A DNA stretch of 51,981 nucleotides from Flavobacterium hibernum (lineage in GTDB: Bacteria > Bacteroidota > Bacteroidia > Flavobacteriales > Flavobacteriaceae). A program made the translations under genes and the position numbers. Below are positions 7,011 to 14,194 of the stretch, piece by piece; the first letter of the stretch is position 1, and each line of letters starts with the position of its first letter. The stretch spans positions 1 to 51,981 of the forward strand of contig NZ_JPRK01000021.1 in NCBI RefSeq assembly GCF_000832125.1. The letters are read 5' to 3'. The notes beneath the pieces are model-generated. The model saw nothing but the letters and a program-made list of their open reading frames with translations. It was not told the DNA's origin and did no database searches.

Positions 7011-8486
7011 TTAGTAGGCCATTCGTTCTTCCAATTCTTGCAATGTTGATATCTGGCCATTATCAATTTCATCTTGGATTAATGCCCTTTGAATGTATTT
7101 GATATTTGCGTGGTTCAAAATTTCTGATAGATAATCTGAGTCAATAGAATCAAGTTCCACTTCATCTTTCTGATTAATTTTTTCAATTAATTCATCTGCA
7201 TATACAGCAGCTGATTCTTTCATCATCGCCAAGAATAAATCATCTTCGCTTAATTCAATAACGTCTATTTTAGGCTCTGAATTCAACTCTACAATACTAT
7301 TGTTGTTTTGCTTATTTCCGTTGTTTAAATCAACTGTATAATCCTTAAAATTGTTCCAATATCTTTTTATGGTCACAATACTTTTACCAGATTTTGTTGC
7401 CACTTTTTTCTGGGTAATCTTACCATCTGTTTCAAAATCCCAATTTTCAATTACTTCGTAAATTTCTTTTTCTGTTTGACCACGTTTTATTTTTCCCATT
7501 TCTTGGCCTGATATTTTTTGTTTTTCTTTTTTATCCATTTTAATATTTGGATTGAATAATAATCTTCTTTCTTTATTTAAGTATGGTTGAAGTGTTTGTT
7601 CTTCTCGCTTTTTTATAACACTTCCAATAATTCCTTTTAACTCACCTTCATTTAGTGGTGGGTGAATGTTTTTATTAATCACATTTGCGCATGCTCTTAG
7701 AAATGGTTCTCCTTTTGATTCATTTAGCAGTGCATATTGTGATAAGATGAAGAACATTGTTGAATTGCGATTTCCTTCTTCAATTGACCGTGGAATGAAT
7801 GGTGAACATATTTTTTCTTTATTCTCAGTAAACACAACGTAAGGTGTATCATCATTGAAATATTCATCAATGTTATTGAATCTTAATTTATCAGTATCCT
7901 TATTGAAAAAGGTATCATCTAGTAGTATACATCTTTCTCTCTTTTCCTTAATACTACTAGATGATACCTTTTTTGAAACCTGATAAGTTAAACTACTTTC
8001 GTTGTAATATAAATTTGGGTCGTATGATAAAACTGTTTGTTGCGTAGCTTTCTTAGCACCAATATCAGTAGTGATACCAAGTAATTCTGAAACTTCATTG
8101 TAAGTGTTTGAGAAGTTTTCTAAAGTAAGACCTTCAACCTTAACCAAGATTCCAAATCCTGTTTCAGAGATTGATTTCCAACTCGCCATAACGTATTCGT
8201 TTGTGGTAATTGTGGTCTGAGCATCGACATCAATATAAATTAAACCAGTACTGGCTTTTATGTTATTATTGGTCGCCTTTTGATTGAAGTTAAAATTGAA
8301 ACGATATGTTGGTAGTTTCGAGATTTTAATGTCATCAAATAAGTTGTTGGCTTTGCCAATTTGACGTAGTGAGTGAATTGTTTGAAGGTTTGAATCACCT
8401 TCTTTGATTGTTTTTAATATATCATGAATTGGTAACGATGATATTACGTTTGAGTTTTTTCCATTCTGGAATTTGTTGATTAACAT
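7011..8486 (-). CDS. VirE_N/PriCT-type primase-like replication protein
   Basis: A 491-residue protein. Residues of about 75-165 fit the BT4734-like (VirE_N) domain common in Bacteroidetes mobile elements, with ASTGLIYIDVDA, SISETGFGILVKVEG and NTYNEVSELLGI. Residues of about 235-300 fit a primase C-terminal (PriCT) helical domain, with NSTMFFILSQYALLNE and EGELKGIIGSVIKKREE. The segment KITQKKVATKSGKSIVTIKRYW after residue 355 looks like a helix-turn-helix. It is the only replication-initiation candidate in the prophage; no helicase or polymerase is encoded. The coding sequence contains a 70-bp palindromic repeat (7906-7975) encoding KKVSSSSIKEKRERCILLDD. It is transcribed leftward from about 8738 through a leader of about 250 nt. 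Confidence 0.8.
   Translation of the reverse strand: MLINKFQNGKNSNVISSLPIHDILKTIKEGDSNLQTIHSLRQIGKANNLFDDIKISKLPTYRFNFNFNQKATNNNIKASTGLIYIDVDAQTTITTNEYVMASWKSISETGFGILVKVEGLTLENFSNTYNEVSELLGITTDIGAKKATQQTVLSYDPNLYYNESSLTYQVSKKVSSSSIKEKRERCILLDDTFFNKDTDKLRFNNIDEYFNDDTPYVVFTENKEKICSPFIPRSIEEGNRNSTMFFILSQYALLNESKGEPFLRACANVINKNIHPPLNEGELKGIIGSVIKKREEQTLQPYLNKERRLLFNPNIKMDKKEKQKISGQEMGKIKRGQTEKEIYEVIENWDFETDGKITQKKVATKSGKSIVTIKRYWNNFKDYTVDLNNGNKQNNNSIVELNSEPKIDVIELSEDDLFLAMMKESAAVYADELIEKINQKDEVELDSIDSDYLSEILNHANIKYIQRALIQDEIDNGQISTLQELEERMAY
7906..7975. repeat. 70-bp palindromic repeat, copy 1 (inside the primase gene)
   Basis: Arms of about 24 bp (ggtatcatctagtagtat and its complement) flank a pyrimidine-rich loop, with A and T runs at the ends. 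A second copy at 8809-8878 has the same length and differs at only about four positions, including in the loop. Here the element is translated as part of the primase, so it is under coding and structural constraint at once. Confidence 0.9.
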
Positions 8487-8530
8487 TGTTCATATTGTAT
8501 TCTGTTTTTCGTTAGATTCTGTTTTTTGAT

Positions 8531-8580
8531 GGGTAACAGAACCAGCAGTAGATGGCCGTCTATTTATCTGCTGGAAACCC
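8531..8580 (-). promoter_or_regulatory. Structured leader of the primase operon
   Basis: The 8487-8740 stretch is the presumed 5' leader of the leftward operon. It contains nested inverted repeats: gggt / accc outside and ccagcag (8542-8548) / ctgctgg (8568-8574) inside. A further ttagg / cctaa pair lies at 8678-8698. It may be a translational control structure or part of a replication origin; the sequence does not decide which. Confidence 0.4.
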
Positions 8581-8743
8581 AAATTTTTAAAAGTTTATTC
8601 TTTTGTCTTTATATAAATATCTGCCTTTTTTAAAAAGAAGTAAATATTTTAAAAATAAATTCTTTGATTTATTTTTTTAGGCCTCGGTGTGACCTAAATT
8701 TTAATTAATGGCTAACAGTAATTGGTTGTTTGTACTGTTATTA

Positions 8744-8751
8744 CAAAGATA
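8744..8751 (-). promoter_or_regulatory. Host-type promoter of the leftward replication operon
   Basis: On the minus strand TATCTTTG matches TAnnTTTG. A TTG lies about 21 bp further upstream, near the spacing expected for the -33 element. It points toward the primase gene. It is of the host class, unlike the late promoters on the other strand. Confidence 0.6.
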
Positions 8752-8808
8752 CTTCTCAATGCAGTTTCAACCCAACCGCTTAAAGTCACTTTTTTTGATA
8801 TTCTTTTA

Positions 8809-8878
8809 AAAAAGGTATCATTTAGTAGTATACACCCTTCTCTCTTTCCCTTAATACTACTAGATGATACCTTTTTTG
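8809..8878. repeat. 70-bp palindromic repeat, copy 2 (intergenic)
   Basis: Second copy of the element at 7906-7975, with the same arms and pyrimidine-rich loop (ttctctcttt) and A/T-run ends. It lies between the leftward early promoter (8744) and the rightward late promoter (8947). It could be a bidirectional terminator, a protein-binding site or part of the origin. Confidence 0.9.
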
Positions 8879-8946
8879 TTTCTTCTTAATACAAATAGAT
8901 TGCACGTTTTTTTCCTTATTATCAATAAACAATACCTTTTTAAAGA

Positions 8947-8977
8947 CTTTACAAAATCCAATAGTTGTAGTAGAGTT
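8947..8977 (+). promoter_or_regulatory. Phage late promoter P1 (endolysin)
   Basis: CTTTACAA at 8947-8954, a 16-bp spacer ending in AG, then TAGAGTT at 8971-8977. Three other sites share this architecture (9621, 12566, 22227). The start site predicted 6-7 bp beyond the -10 element falls on the ATG at 8983, so the mRNA would be leaderless. Confidence 0.7.
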
Positions 8978-8982
8978 CTATC

Positions 8983-9597
8983 ATGAACCAAATACAACAA
9001 TTTCAATCAAATTATGGCCTAATTGCCGATGGTATTATAGGCAAAAAGACACTTTTAAAACTCAAAGAAGTGTTGAAAATACAGACCAATGAAGATTTAT
9101 CACATTTCATCGGCCAAATTGCTCACGAAACTGGCGATTTCAATTCGGATACTGAAAATCTCAATTATTCAGCAAAAGGATTGATAACAACCTTCAAGAA
9201 ATACTTTCCAACATTAGATTCAACAAAAGACTACGCTAATCAACCACAAAAGATTGCGAATAGAGTTTACGCTAACAGAATGGGTAACAGTGACGAAAAT
9301 TCTGGCGATGGTTTCAATTATCGTGGCCGTGGCGCATTACAATTAACTGGTAAGGCTAACTACAAGTTATTCTCAGATTATGTTGGAGAAGATTGTGTAA
9401 AAAGTCCGGGATTAGTTTCAACAAAATACTTCTTCGAATCAGCCAAATTTTTCTTCGACAATAACAAATTATGGAACTTAACAAAAACAGTTAATGACGC
9501 TTCAATTATAACTGTTTCAAAAAGGGTAAATGGCGGCACAAATGGCCTTCAAGATAGAATTTCTAAAACAAAAGATTTCTATCGATTGCTTCAATAA
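8983..9597 (+). CDS. GH19 chitinase-like endolysin
   Basis: A 204-residue lysis enzyme of glycoside hydrolase family 19, expected to cleave peptidoglycan glycan strands. Residues 5-28 (FQSNYGLIADGIIGKKTLLK) look like half of a peptidoglycan-binding repeat. The catalytic domain shows AHETGDF with Glu49 as the likely general acid, ENLNYSA with Glu58, and the family signature SGDGFNYRGRGALQLTG at about residues 107-123. There is no signal peptide, so release depends on the holin at 20365, which is unusually far away. The gene is first in the late region, alone behind promoter P1 and before promoter P2. The start is set by the ATG exactly 12 bp after the -10 element. Confidence 0.93.
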   Translation: MNQIQQFQSNYGLIADGIIGKKTLLKLKEVLKIQTNEDLSHFIGQIAHETGDFNSDTENLNYSAKGLITTFKKYFPTLDSTKDYANQPQKIANRVYANRMGNSDENSGDGFNYRGRGALQLTGKANYKLFSDYVGEDCVKSPGLVSTKYFFESAKFFFDNNKLWNLTKTVNDASIITVSKRVNGGTNGLQDRISKTKDFYRLLQ

Positions 9598-9620
9598 TCC
9601 CTAACAATAATTAGGTACTA

Positions 9621-9651
9621 CTTTACAAGCAACCATTGTGTAAGTACTATT
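9621..9651 (+). promoter_or_regulatory. Phage late promoter P2 (protease, capsid)
   Basis: CTTTACAA at 9621-9628, a 16-bp spacer ending in AG, then TACTATT at 9645-9651. The ATG at 9657 is again 12 bp after the first base of the -10 element, the same geometry as P1, implying a leaderless transcript. Confidence 0.75.
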
Positions 9652-9656
9652 CAGTT

Positions 9657-10946
9657 ATGATAGGAACAATTTACATAAATGGTGTAATAGGCGAAGACAC
9701 AACATTGCTTGATGTCATTAAGCAAGTAAAAGCACAATCAACAGCGGAATCATTTTTAGTTAAAATTGATTCTCAAGGTGGATACGTTGATGCTGGAAAT
9801 GACATATACAATTACTTAAAAAACTTATCTCAATCAATCACAACATATACAACACGTGCATTCTCAATTGCAAGTGTAATTTTTATGTCAGGTGATAACA
9901 GAATTATTCCAGATGGTGCTGAAAATGCATTGATGATTCATTTGCCTTGGTTAGAAGCAGCTGGCGATTACTCAACTCTAAATGAATATCTGGGAGAGCT
10001 AAAAGCAACAGAAGATAAACTTGTGAAATTCTATGCTGAAGCACTTGATTTGGATAGGGACACGATTCACTCATTACTTAAAAGTGAAACATATTTAAGC
10101 GCAACACAAGCGATAGAATTAGGCTTTGCAACACAACTTCAAGTTGCACCGAAAGCGGTAGCCATATTACACAATAACAAAGAAGAAAAAGAAGAAAGTT
10201 TAATGAATAAACTAAACAAAAAAATTGATGCCTTAATGAATCTGGTATCGAAAAAAATTAAAGCTGAATTAGTTCTTCAAGATGCAACAGGTGTTGAACT
10301 TGTTTTTCCTGATTTAGATGCTACAGAAGTACCAGCAGTTGATGCAAAAATTGTTGTTGATAACAAACCAGCGGAAGGTGAATTTATCATGCCTGATGGG
10401 TCGACAATCATTGCTTCAAATGGCGAAGTAAAAGAAATCAAGACTGCCGAAGAAGAAGTTTCAGCTGATGAACCAGAAATTGAGGAACCATTGGCAAAAG
10501 CTGAGATTATCAAAGAAGTTGCTAAGTGGGAAATGGATGTTATTAATACATCTTTTGAAATTGGTGAAATACTTAAATACACTTATGAAGAAGTTGAATA
10601 TAGCTGTGGAGCGGGTGAATATGAACTTGCTGATGGTAGTAGAATAATCGCTGATGCTGACGGTAAGATTGTAGAGGTTAAGCCAGCAGTTGCAGAACCA
10701 GAAACGGATGAAGCATCAATTGACGAACCAGTTGAAAGTAACAATGAAGACATTGAAAAATTACTAGGAATTATTGAAGTAATGGCTCAAAAGAATGTTG
10801 AATTGGAAACCAAATTCCAAGCATTAGCCAAAAATATCGGTTCAGATTTCAATCCAACAAACACAAAAGAAAACAAAACAAACGTGAAAGCATCTACTGA
10901 AAATACCAGCCGTGCCTTTCAAATATTAACCTCAAAAATAAAATAA
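9657..10946 (+). CDS. ClpP-like prohead protease with C-terminal scaffold region
   Basis: A 429-residue protein read from ATG 9657. A TTG seven codons upstream is also open, but it would lie inside promoter P2, so it is rejected. Residues 1-165 are ClpP-like: VKIDSQGGYVDAGNDIY, the nucleophile in AFSIASVIFMSG (Ser73), MIHLPW (His95) and TYLSATQAIELGFA. This is the self-compartmentalised head maturation protease type. The rest is acidic, with two copies of a short unit (MPDGSTIIASNGEVKEI and LADGSRIIADADGKIVEV) and a coiled-coil end before a basic tail, as expected for a scaffold fused to the protease. An internal ATG at 10203 could make the scaffold separately. The major capsid gene follows after 26 bp. 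Confidence 0.88.
   Translation: MIGTIYINGVIGEDTTLLDVIKQVKAQSTAESFLVKIDSQGGYVDAGNDIYNYLKNLSQSITTYTTRAFSIASVIFMSGDNRIIPDGAENALMIHLPWLEAAGDYSTLNEYLGELKATEDKLVKFYAEALDLDRDTIHSLLKSETYLSATQAIELGFATQLQVAPKAVAILHNNKEEKEESLMNKLNKKIDALMNLVSKKIKAELVLQDATGVELVFPDLDATEVPAVDAKIVVDNKPAEGEFIMPDGSTIIASNGEVKEIKTAEEEVSADEPEIEEPLAKAEIIKEVAKWEMDVINTSFEIGEILKYTYEEVEYSCGAGEYELADGSRIIADADGKIVEVKPAVAEPETDEASIDEPVESNNEDIEKLLGIIEVMAQKNVELETKFQALAKNIGSDFNPTNTKENKTNVKASTENTSRAFQILTSKIK
10203..10946 (+). CDS. Possible nested scaffold protein inside the protease gene
   Basis: An in-frame ATG (codon 183 of the protease gene) begins MNKLNKKIDALMNLVSKKI exactly where the ClpP-like domain ends. It is preceded by the purine-rich gaagaaagttta. 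Translation from here would give a 247-residue acidic protein containing both ADGS-type repeats and the coiled-coil tail. Lambdoid phages make their scaffold (Nu3) in the same way from within protease gene C. The start is inferred from position and composition only. Confidence 0.4.
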   Translation: MNKLNKKIDALMNLVSKKIKAELVLQDATGVELVFPDLDATEVPAVDAKIVVDNKPAEGEFIMPDGSTIIASNGEVKEIKTAEEEVSADEPEIEEPLAKAEIIKEVAKWEMDVINTSFEIGEILKYTYEEVEYSCGAGEYELADGSRIIADADGKIVEVKPAVAEPETDEASIDEPVESNNEDIEKLLGIIEVMAQKNVELETKFQALAKNIGSDFNPTNTKENKTNVKASTENTSRAFQILTSKIK

Positions 10947-10972
10947 CATAAGAAAAAAACAAAAAATAAAAA

Positions 10973-11893
10973 ATGGCATATAATGTAAGTCAATTGGCTA
11001 ATTACACGGAAGAACAAAACTTTCCAATTTTAAAAGCTTCAATCTTAGGAGCAAAAACAGCCTCTTTATTCCAATTGCAGACAGGAATTAAATCAAGTTC
11101 TGCCATCAACTTAATGGATGTTGATGTTGTATTACAAAACAATTCAGTTGGTAGTGATGTTGCTGGTGGTGGTGATGTGAAATTTTCACAAAGGATGCTT
11201 AGTGTAGCACCAATTGCTGTTCGTGAATTCTTCGACCCAAAAGTATTAAACCAAAAATTTATCCAATCTCAAATGAAAGCTGGTTCAGCTGATGATGAAA
11301 TTGTATTTGAAAAAGAAATTGTTGATGCTGTAACTGATAAAGTTGCCGCTAAAATGGAGAATGCTTTATGGAAAGGTGATACAACCTTAACCTCAAATTC
11401 TGATTTAAAACACTTTGACGGTTATTTAAAATTAATCAATTCTGCTACTGGTGTAACAGCAACTTCAGCTGCAACATTTACAGCTGCAAATGCTATCGCA
11501 AGCATTGATGCCTTATACACTGCAATTCCAGTTGAAGTATTAGATGCTGAAGATATGGCAATCTATATGGGTAGAGATTACTTCAGAACTTATACAACTG
11601 CATTAAAAACTGCAAACTTATTCCACTACAATGCTGATTCGACTGATGGAGAAATTACAATTCCTGGAACACAAATTAAAATCATTGCTTTAAATGGGTT
11701 AAACGGGTCAAAAGCAGTTGTTGCTGGTAGAAAATCAAACTTCTGGATTGGAACTGATTTAGATGGTGAAGAAGATAGTGCTTCAACTGTTTACATCGAT
11801 GCAATCGAGAAAGTAAAAATGAAAATCGCTTTCAAATACGGTGCTCAAATCGCATTCCCATCTGAAGTAACAGTATTAAAAGTAACTGCATAA
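10973..11893 (+). CDS. Major capsid protein
   Basis: A 306-residue protein placed directly after the prohead protease and scaffold. It has the mixed alpha/beta composition and length of HK97-fold capsid subunits without a delta domain. Supporting segments are an N-terminal helix, KFSQRMLSVAPIAVREFFDPKVL, the spine-helix-like DEIVFEKEIVDAVTDKVAAKMENALWKGD, and the domain-A-like end KVKMKIAFKYGAQIAFPSEVTVLKV. I do not recognise a named family by exact motif, so the call rests on context plus fold-like pattern. A hairpin follows at 11919-11941, which may reduce read-through or stabilise the mRNA 3' end. Confidence 0.82.
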   Translation: MAYNVSQLANYTEEQNFPILKASILGAKTASLFQLQTGIKSSSAINLMDVDVVLQNNSVGSDVAGGGDVKFSQRMLSVAPIAVREFFDPKVLNQKFIQSQMKAGSADDEIVFEKEIVDAVTDKVAAKMENALWKGDTTLTSNSDLKHFDGYLKLINSATGVTATSAATFTAANAIASIDALYTAIPVEVLDAEDMAIYMGRDYFRTYTTALKTANLFHYNADSTDGEITIPGTQIKIIALNGLNGSKAVVAGRKSNFWIGTDLDGEEDSASTVYIDAIEKVKMKIAFKYGAQIAFPSEVTVLKVTA

Positions 11894-11918
11894 TTAGGAA
11901 AAATATAACATGAAGAAA

Positions 11919-11941
11919 TGGGTGCTTTAGATAAGCACCCA
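11919..11941 (+). terminator. Hairpin after the capsid gene
   Basis: Inverted repeat tgggtgctt / aagcaccca with a 5-base loop, followed by only a short T-run (aatcttt). It may act as a leaky terminator or an mRNA-stabilising hairpin that keeps capsid mRNA in excess. Confidence 0.65.
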
Positions 11942-11985
11942 AATCTTTAATAATAACATAAAAAGAAAAAAAGATGAAATAAAAT

Positions 11986-12558
11986 ATGTCTTGTATAAAT
12001 AAAGTAACTGCTAATATTGCTTATGACTGTTCAACTAGTAACAGAGCAAAGGGTGGTTTAGAATCAAAAGCTGTTCTTATCAACACAATTGATATCGATA
12101 GAACTGCTTTAACGCAAAGTGGTGGAACTGTTACCAACTTAACATTAAAATCTGGTTCTACAGGTTTTGAAATTGGATTTATTAAACAATTAGGAAATAC
12201 AGCTGCTGAATTTACAATTAATGATGGTCTTGATTCTTTCAAACAATCATTTGCTTGTAGAGTTTTCGGTCAATCATCTGCTGATGCTGAAAGAATAAAA
12301 GAACTTTCGCAAGGTGAATTTGTGATGGTTGTTGAAACGAAATTCAAAGGAACAAATAACGTTGATGCTTATAAGGTTTTTGGTATAGATAACGGATTAA
12401 AAATGTCGGAAGGAACTTTTTCAAGTATTGAAAATGATGGTTCTTTCGTATTCAAATTATCAAGTGTCGATGGATTCGGTGAAGAGTACGCTTATAAAAC
12501 TTATTTAGAAGGTACTTATGCCGCTACTAAAGCCAAATTTGAAGGTTTGTTTAGCTAA
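11986..12558 (+). CDS. Probable major tail tube protein
   Basis: A 190-residue beta-rich protein beginning MSCINKVTANIAYDC. The second half, with DAYKVFGIDNGLKMSEGTFSSIENDGSFVFKLSS, resembles the beta-hairpin and loop segment of siphovirus tail tube subunits (a DxYxVxGxxxGL pattern followed by a polar beta strand). It follows the capsid gene, and in this position a high-copy structural protein is expected. An alternative is a head decoration or fibre-like protein. The upstream spacer carries AATAACATAA at 11952-11961, a motif also found before the capsid, holin and tape-measure genes. Confidence 0.5.
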   Translation: MSCINKVTANIAYDCSTSNRAKGGLESKAVLINTIDIDRTALTQSGGTVTNLTLKSGSTGFEIGFIKQLGNTAAEFTINDGLDSFKQSFACRVFGQSSADAERIKELSQGEFVMVVETKFKGTNNVDAYKVFGIDNGLKMSEGTFSSIENDGSFVFKLSSVDGFGEEYAYKTYLEGTYAATKAKFEGLFS

Positions 12559-12565
12559 TAAACTG

Positions 12566-12596
12566 CTTTACAAAAACTAATAACAATAGTATAATT
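12566..12596 (+). promoter_or_regulatory. Phage late promoter P3 (portal to holin unit)
   Basis: CTTTACAA at 12566-12573, a 16-bp spacer ending in ATAG, then TATAATT at 12590-12596. The first half of the site sits between the tail tube stop codon and a hairpin. The transcript would begin with that hairpin. Confidence 0.75.
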
Positions 12597-12598
12597 AA

Positions 12599-12632
12599 AG
12601 GTAGATAGTCATAAAAGCTATCTGCCTTTTTT
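12599..12632 (+). terminator. Terminator overlapping the start of the P3 transcript
   Basis: Stem aggtagatag / ctatctgcct (one G-T pair) with a 9-base loop followed by TTTTTT ATT. It would end the protease-capsid-tube unit. Because it begins within a few bases of the predicted P3 start site it also forms the 5' end of the next message, where it may act as an attenuator or protective hairpin. Confidence 0.75.
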
Positions 12633-12650
12633 ATTATAAAATAATGAAAT

Positions 12651-13046
12651 ATGAATAGAGATAGATTAAAAGAATTATTAGAAATACCATTATCTGAACT
12701 TGAAGATGACAAAGAATTGAAACTTGAAGTCGTTGAATACTATCAGCGTATTTATGATAAAAAACCTTGTACAAGTTGTAAAAATAAATTCCCTCAATAC
12801 TATAAAGAATTACTTGAAAATGGTCTTGAACTCTTAACCGAAAAGGAAAGCAATTTCAAATTAAGAACTGATTTAGGTGTAAGTAAGATAACTTTTGACA
12901 ATGGCCAATTTATTAGCCAAACTCATGCCGATGATGATGTTTGTCTTGGATTCTTAGAAGCAAATCCAAAGAGAATTACAATGTTTGAAAAGTATCCTGA
13001 AAACTGGATGGAATTAATAACGCAAATTGAAACTGACAATGAATAG
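12651..13046 (+). CDS. Phage protein of unknown function with a CxxC motif
   Basis: A 131-residue protein with a helical N-terminus (MNRDRLKELLEIPLSELEDD), a KKPCTSCKNKF motif (Cys40, Cys43) and a second cysteine near DDDVCLGFL. The single CxxC plus one distant Cys does not make an obvious zinc finger. It is the first gene of the P3 unit, and its stop codon overlaps the GTG of the portal gene by one base, so translation is likely coupled. A head-assembly or connector accessory role is possible from position only. Confidence 0.65.
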   Translation: MNRDRLKELLEIPLSELEDDKELKLEVVEYYQRIYDKKPCTSCKNKFPQYYKELLENGLELLTEKESNFKLRTDLGVSKITFDNGQFISQTHADDDVCLGFLEANPKRITMFEKYPENWMELITQIETDNE

Positions 13047-14194
13047 TGAAAATAAAATTAGTAGATGTTGATAACAGATTATCAATAAAATATAGTAAGC
13101 AAGATGATGTATATGCTTGGGGTGCTGATAATGCTTATCCTTCTTTGGTTAAAACCCTTGTCAATTCCTCAGTAACTGCAAAGCAATGCGTGGATTTAAA
13201 TAGTAAATATATTTATGGAAAAGGTTTTGAATTTACTCAAAATGTCACCAATAAAAATAGTTTAATTGTAAACAGACGAGGCCTAAACATTAATCAATTA
13301 CTAAGAATAGTTTCACGTGAGTTTTCAGAACAAAATAATGTGTTTTTACACGTTAACTACAATGCTTTATACGAAGTAACTAGTGTTGATTTACTATCAT
13401 CTGAAGATTTAAGAATCGGAAGAGCTGATTCAACTGGTTATTCAGGGAAATTCGTCGATTACGATAATTGGGATAAATCAAAAAGCAAAAAGATTGAAAA
13501 GAAAGATTTCAATATCATCGATAGATATAACGCTTTACCTGCAATTATCGAAGCACAAGTTCAAGCCGCTGGGGGTTGGAATAAATACAAAGGGCAAATA
13601 CTTCATATAACAGCCGACTTTAATGAATTGTATTCCTTATCAGATGTTGATTCAGTTTTATATGATGCTGATTCAGAGTATCAAGCTTCTGTGTTTAAAA
13701 ATTCAGGATTGAGAAAAGGTTTTTTCGGAGCGAAATTATTTGTTACCAAACCATTTACGGATGATATGGAAAGAAGAGACTTTGAAAAAACTATTAACGA
13801 CTTAAAAGGTTCTGAAAATTCATCAGGTGTTTTATTACTTGAATCAAATGAAGCTTCTGATACACTTTCTGAGCAATTTGTTATTCAAAATATTGATTCA
13901 AATATTGATGATAAGCAATTTGAATCAAGTGAACAATCTTCTGCAAGAAATATTAGAAAAGCTTTTGGCGTGCCATCAATCTTAATTGAAGATGGTGATA
14001 ATTCAATATTCGGCCAGTCTGGTGAACTATTGAAAGAGGCAAAAAAAACACATTGGGAAAACAAAGAAGAAGAAAGAAGCATCATTACAGATGCATTTGA
14101 ATTATTGTTTTCAAATTTTCATGCTACAATAAATCCAACCAACAATTGGAAAATAACACCAATTATTCAAACAATCCAATCAACAAATGAATAA
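13046..14194 (+). CDS. Portal protein
   Basis: A 382-residue portal-type protein forming the DNA entry ring at the capsid vertex. The GTG start overlaps the preceding stop. Characteristic parts are WGADNAYPSLVKTLVNSSVTAKQCVDLNSKYIYG near the N-terminus, LLRIVSREFSEQNNVFLHV, and the helical segment FESSEQSSARNIRKAFGVPSILIEDGD followed by the FGQSGELLKEAKKTHWENK stem-helix region. Length and order of these blocks agree with the compact portals of Bacteroidetes siphoviruses. The gene lies downstream of capsid and far upstream of terminase (22277), contrary to the usual terminase-portal-protease-capsid order. Confidence 0.8.
   Translation: MKIKLVDVDNRLSIKYSKQDDVYAWGADNAYPSLVKTLVNSSVTAKQCVDLNSKYIYGKGFEFTQNVTNKNSLIVNRRGLNINQLLRIVSREFSEQNNVFLHVNYNALYEVTSVDLLSSEDLRIGRADSTGYSGKFVDYDNWDKSKSKKIEKKDFNIIDRYNALPAIIEAQVQAAGGWNKYKGQILHITADFNELYSLSDVDSVLYDADSEYQASVFKNSGLRKGFFGAKLFVTKPFTDDMERRDFEKTINDLKGSENSSGVLLLESNEASDTLSEQFVIQNIDSNIDDKQFESSEQSSARNIRKAFGVPSILIEDGDNSIFGQSGELLKEAKKTHWENKEEERSIITDAFELLFSNFHATINPTNNWKITPIIQTIQSTNE

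Noticed and set aside
6938..7072. Upstream extension of the nuclease-like gene
   Set aside because: It would overlap the primase 3' end and adds an atypical Trp/Asn-rich peptide; the ATG at 6937 fits better.
8708..8809. 33-residue plus-strand frame beginning MANSNWLFVLLLQ
   Set aside because: It covers the opposite-strand promoter, has no ribosome or promoter signal and no neighbour linkage.
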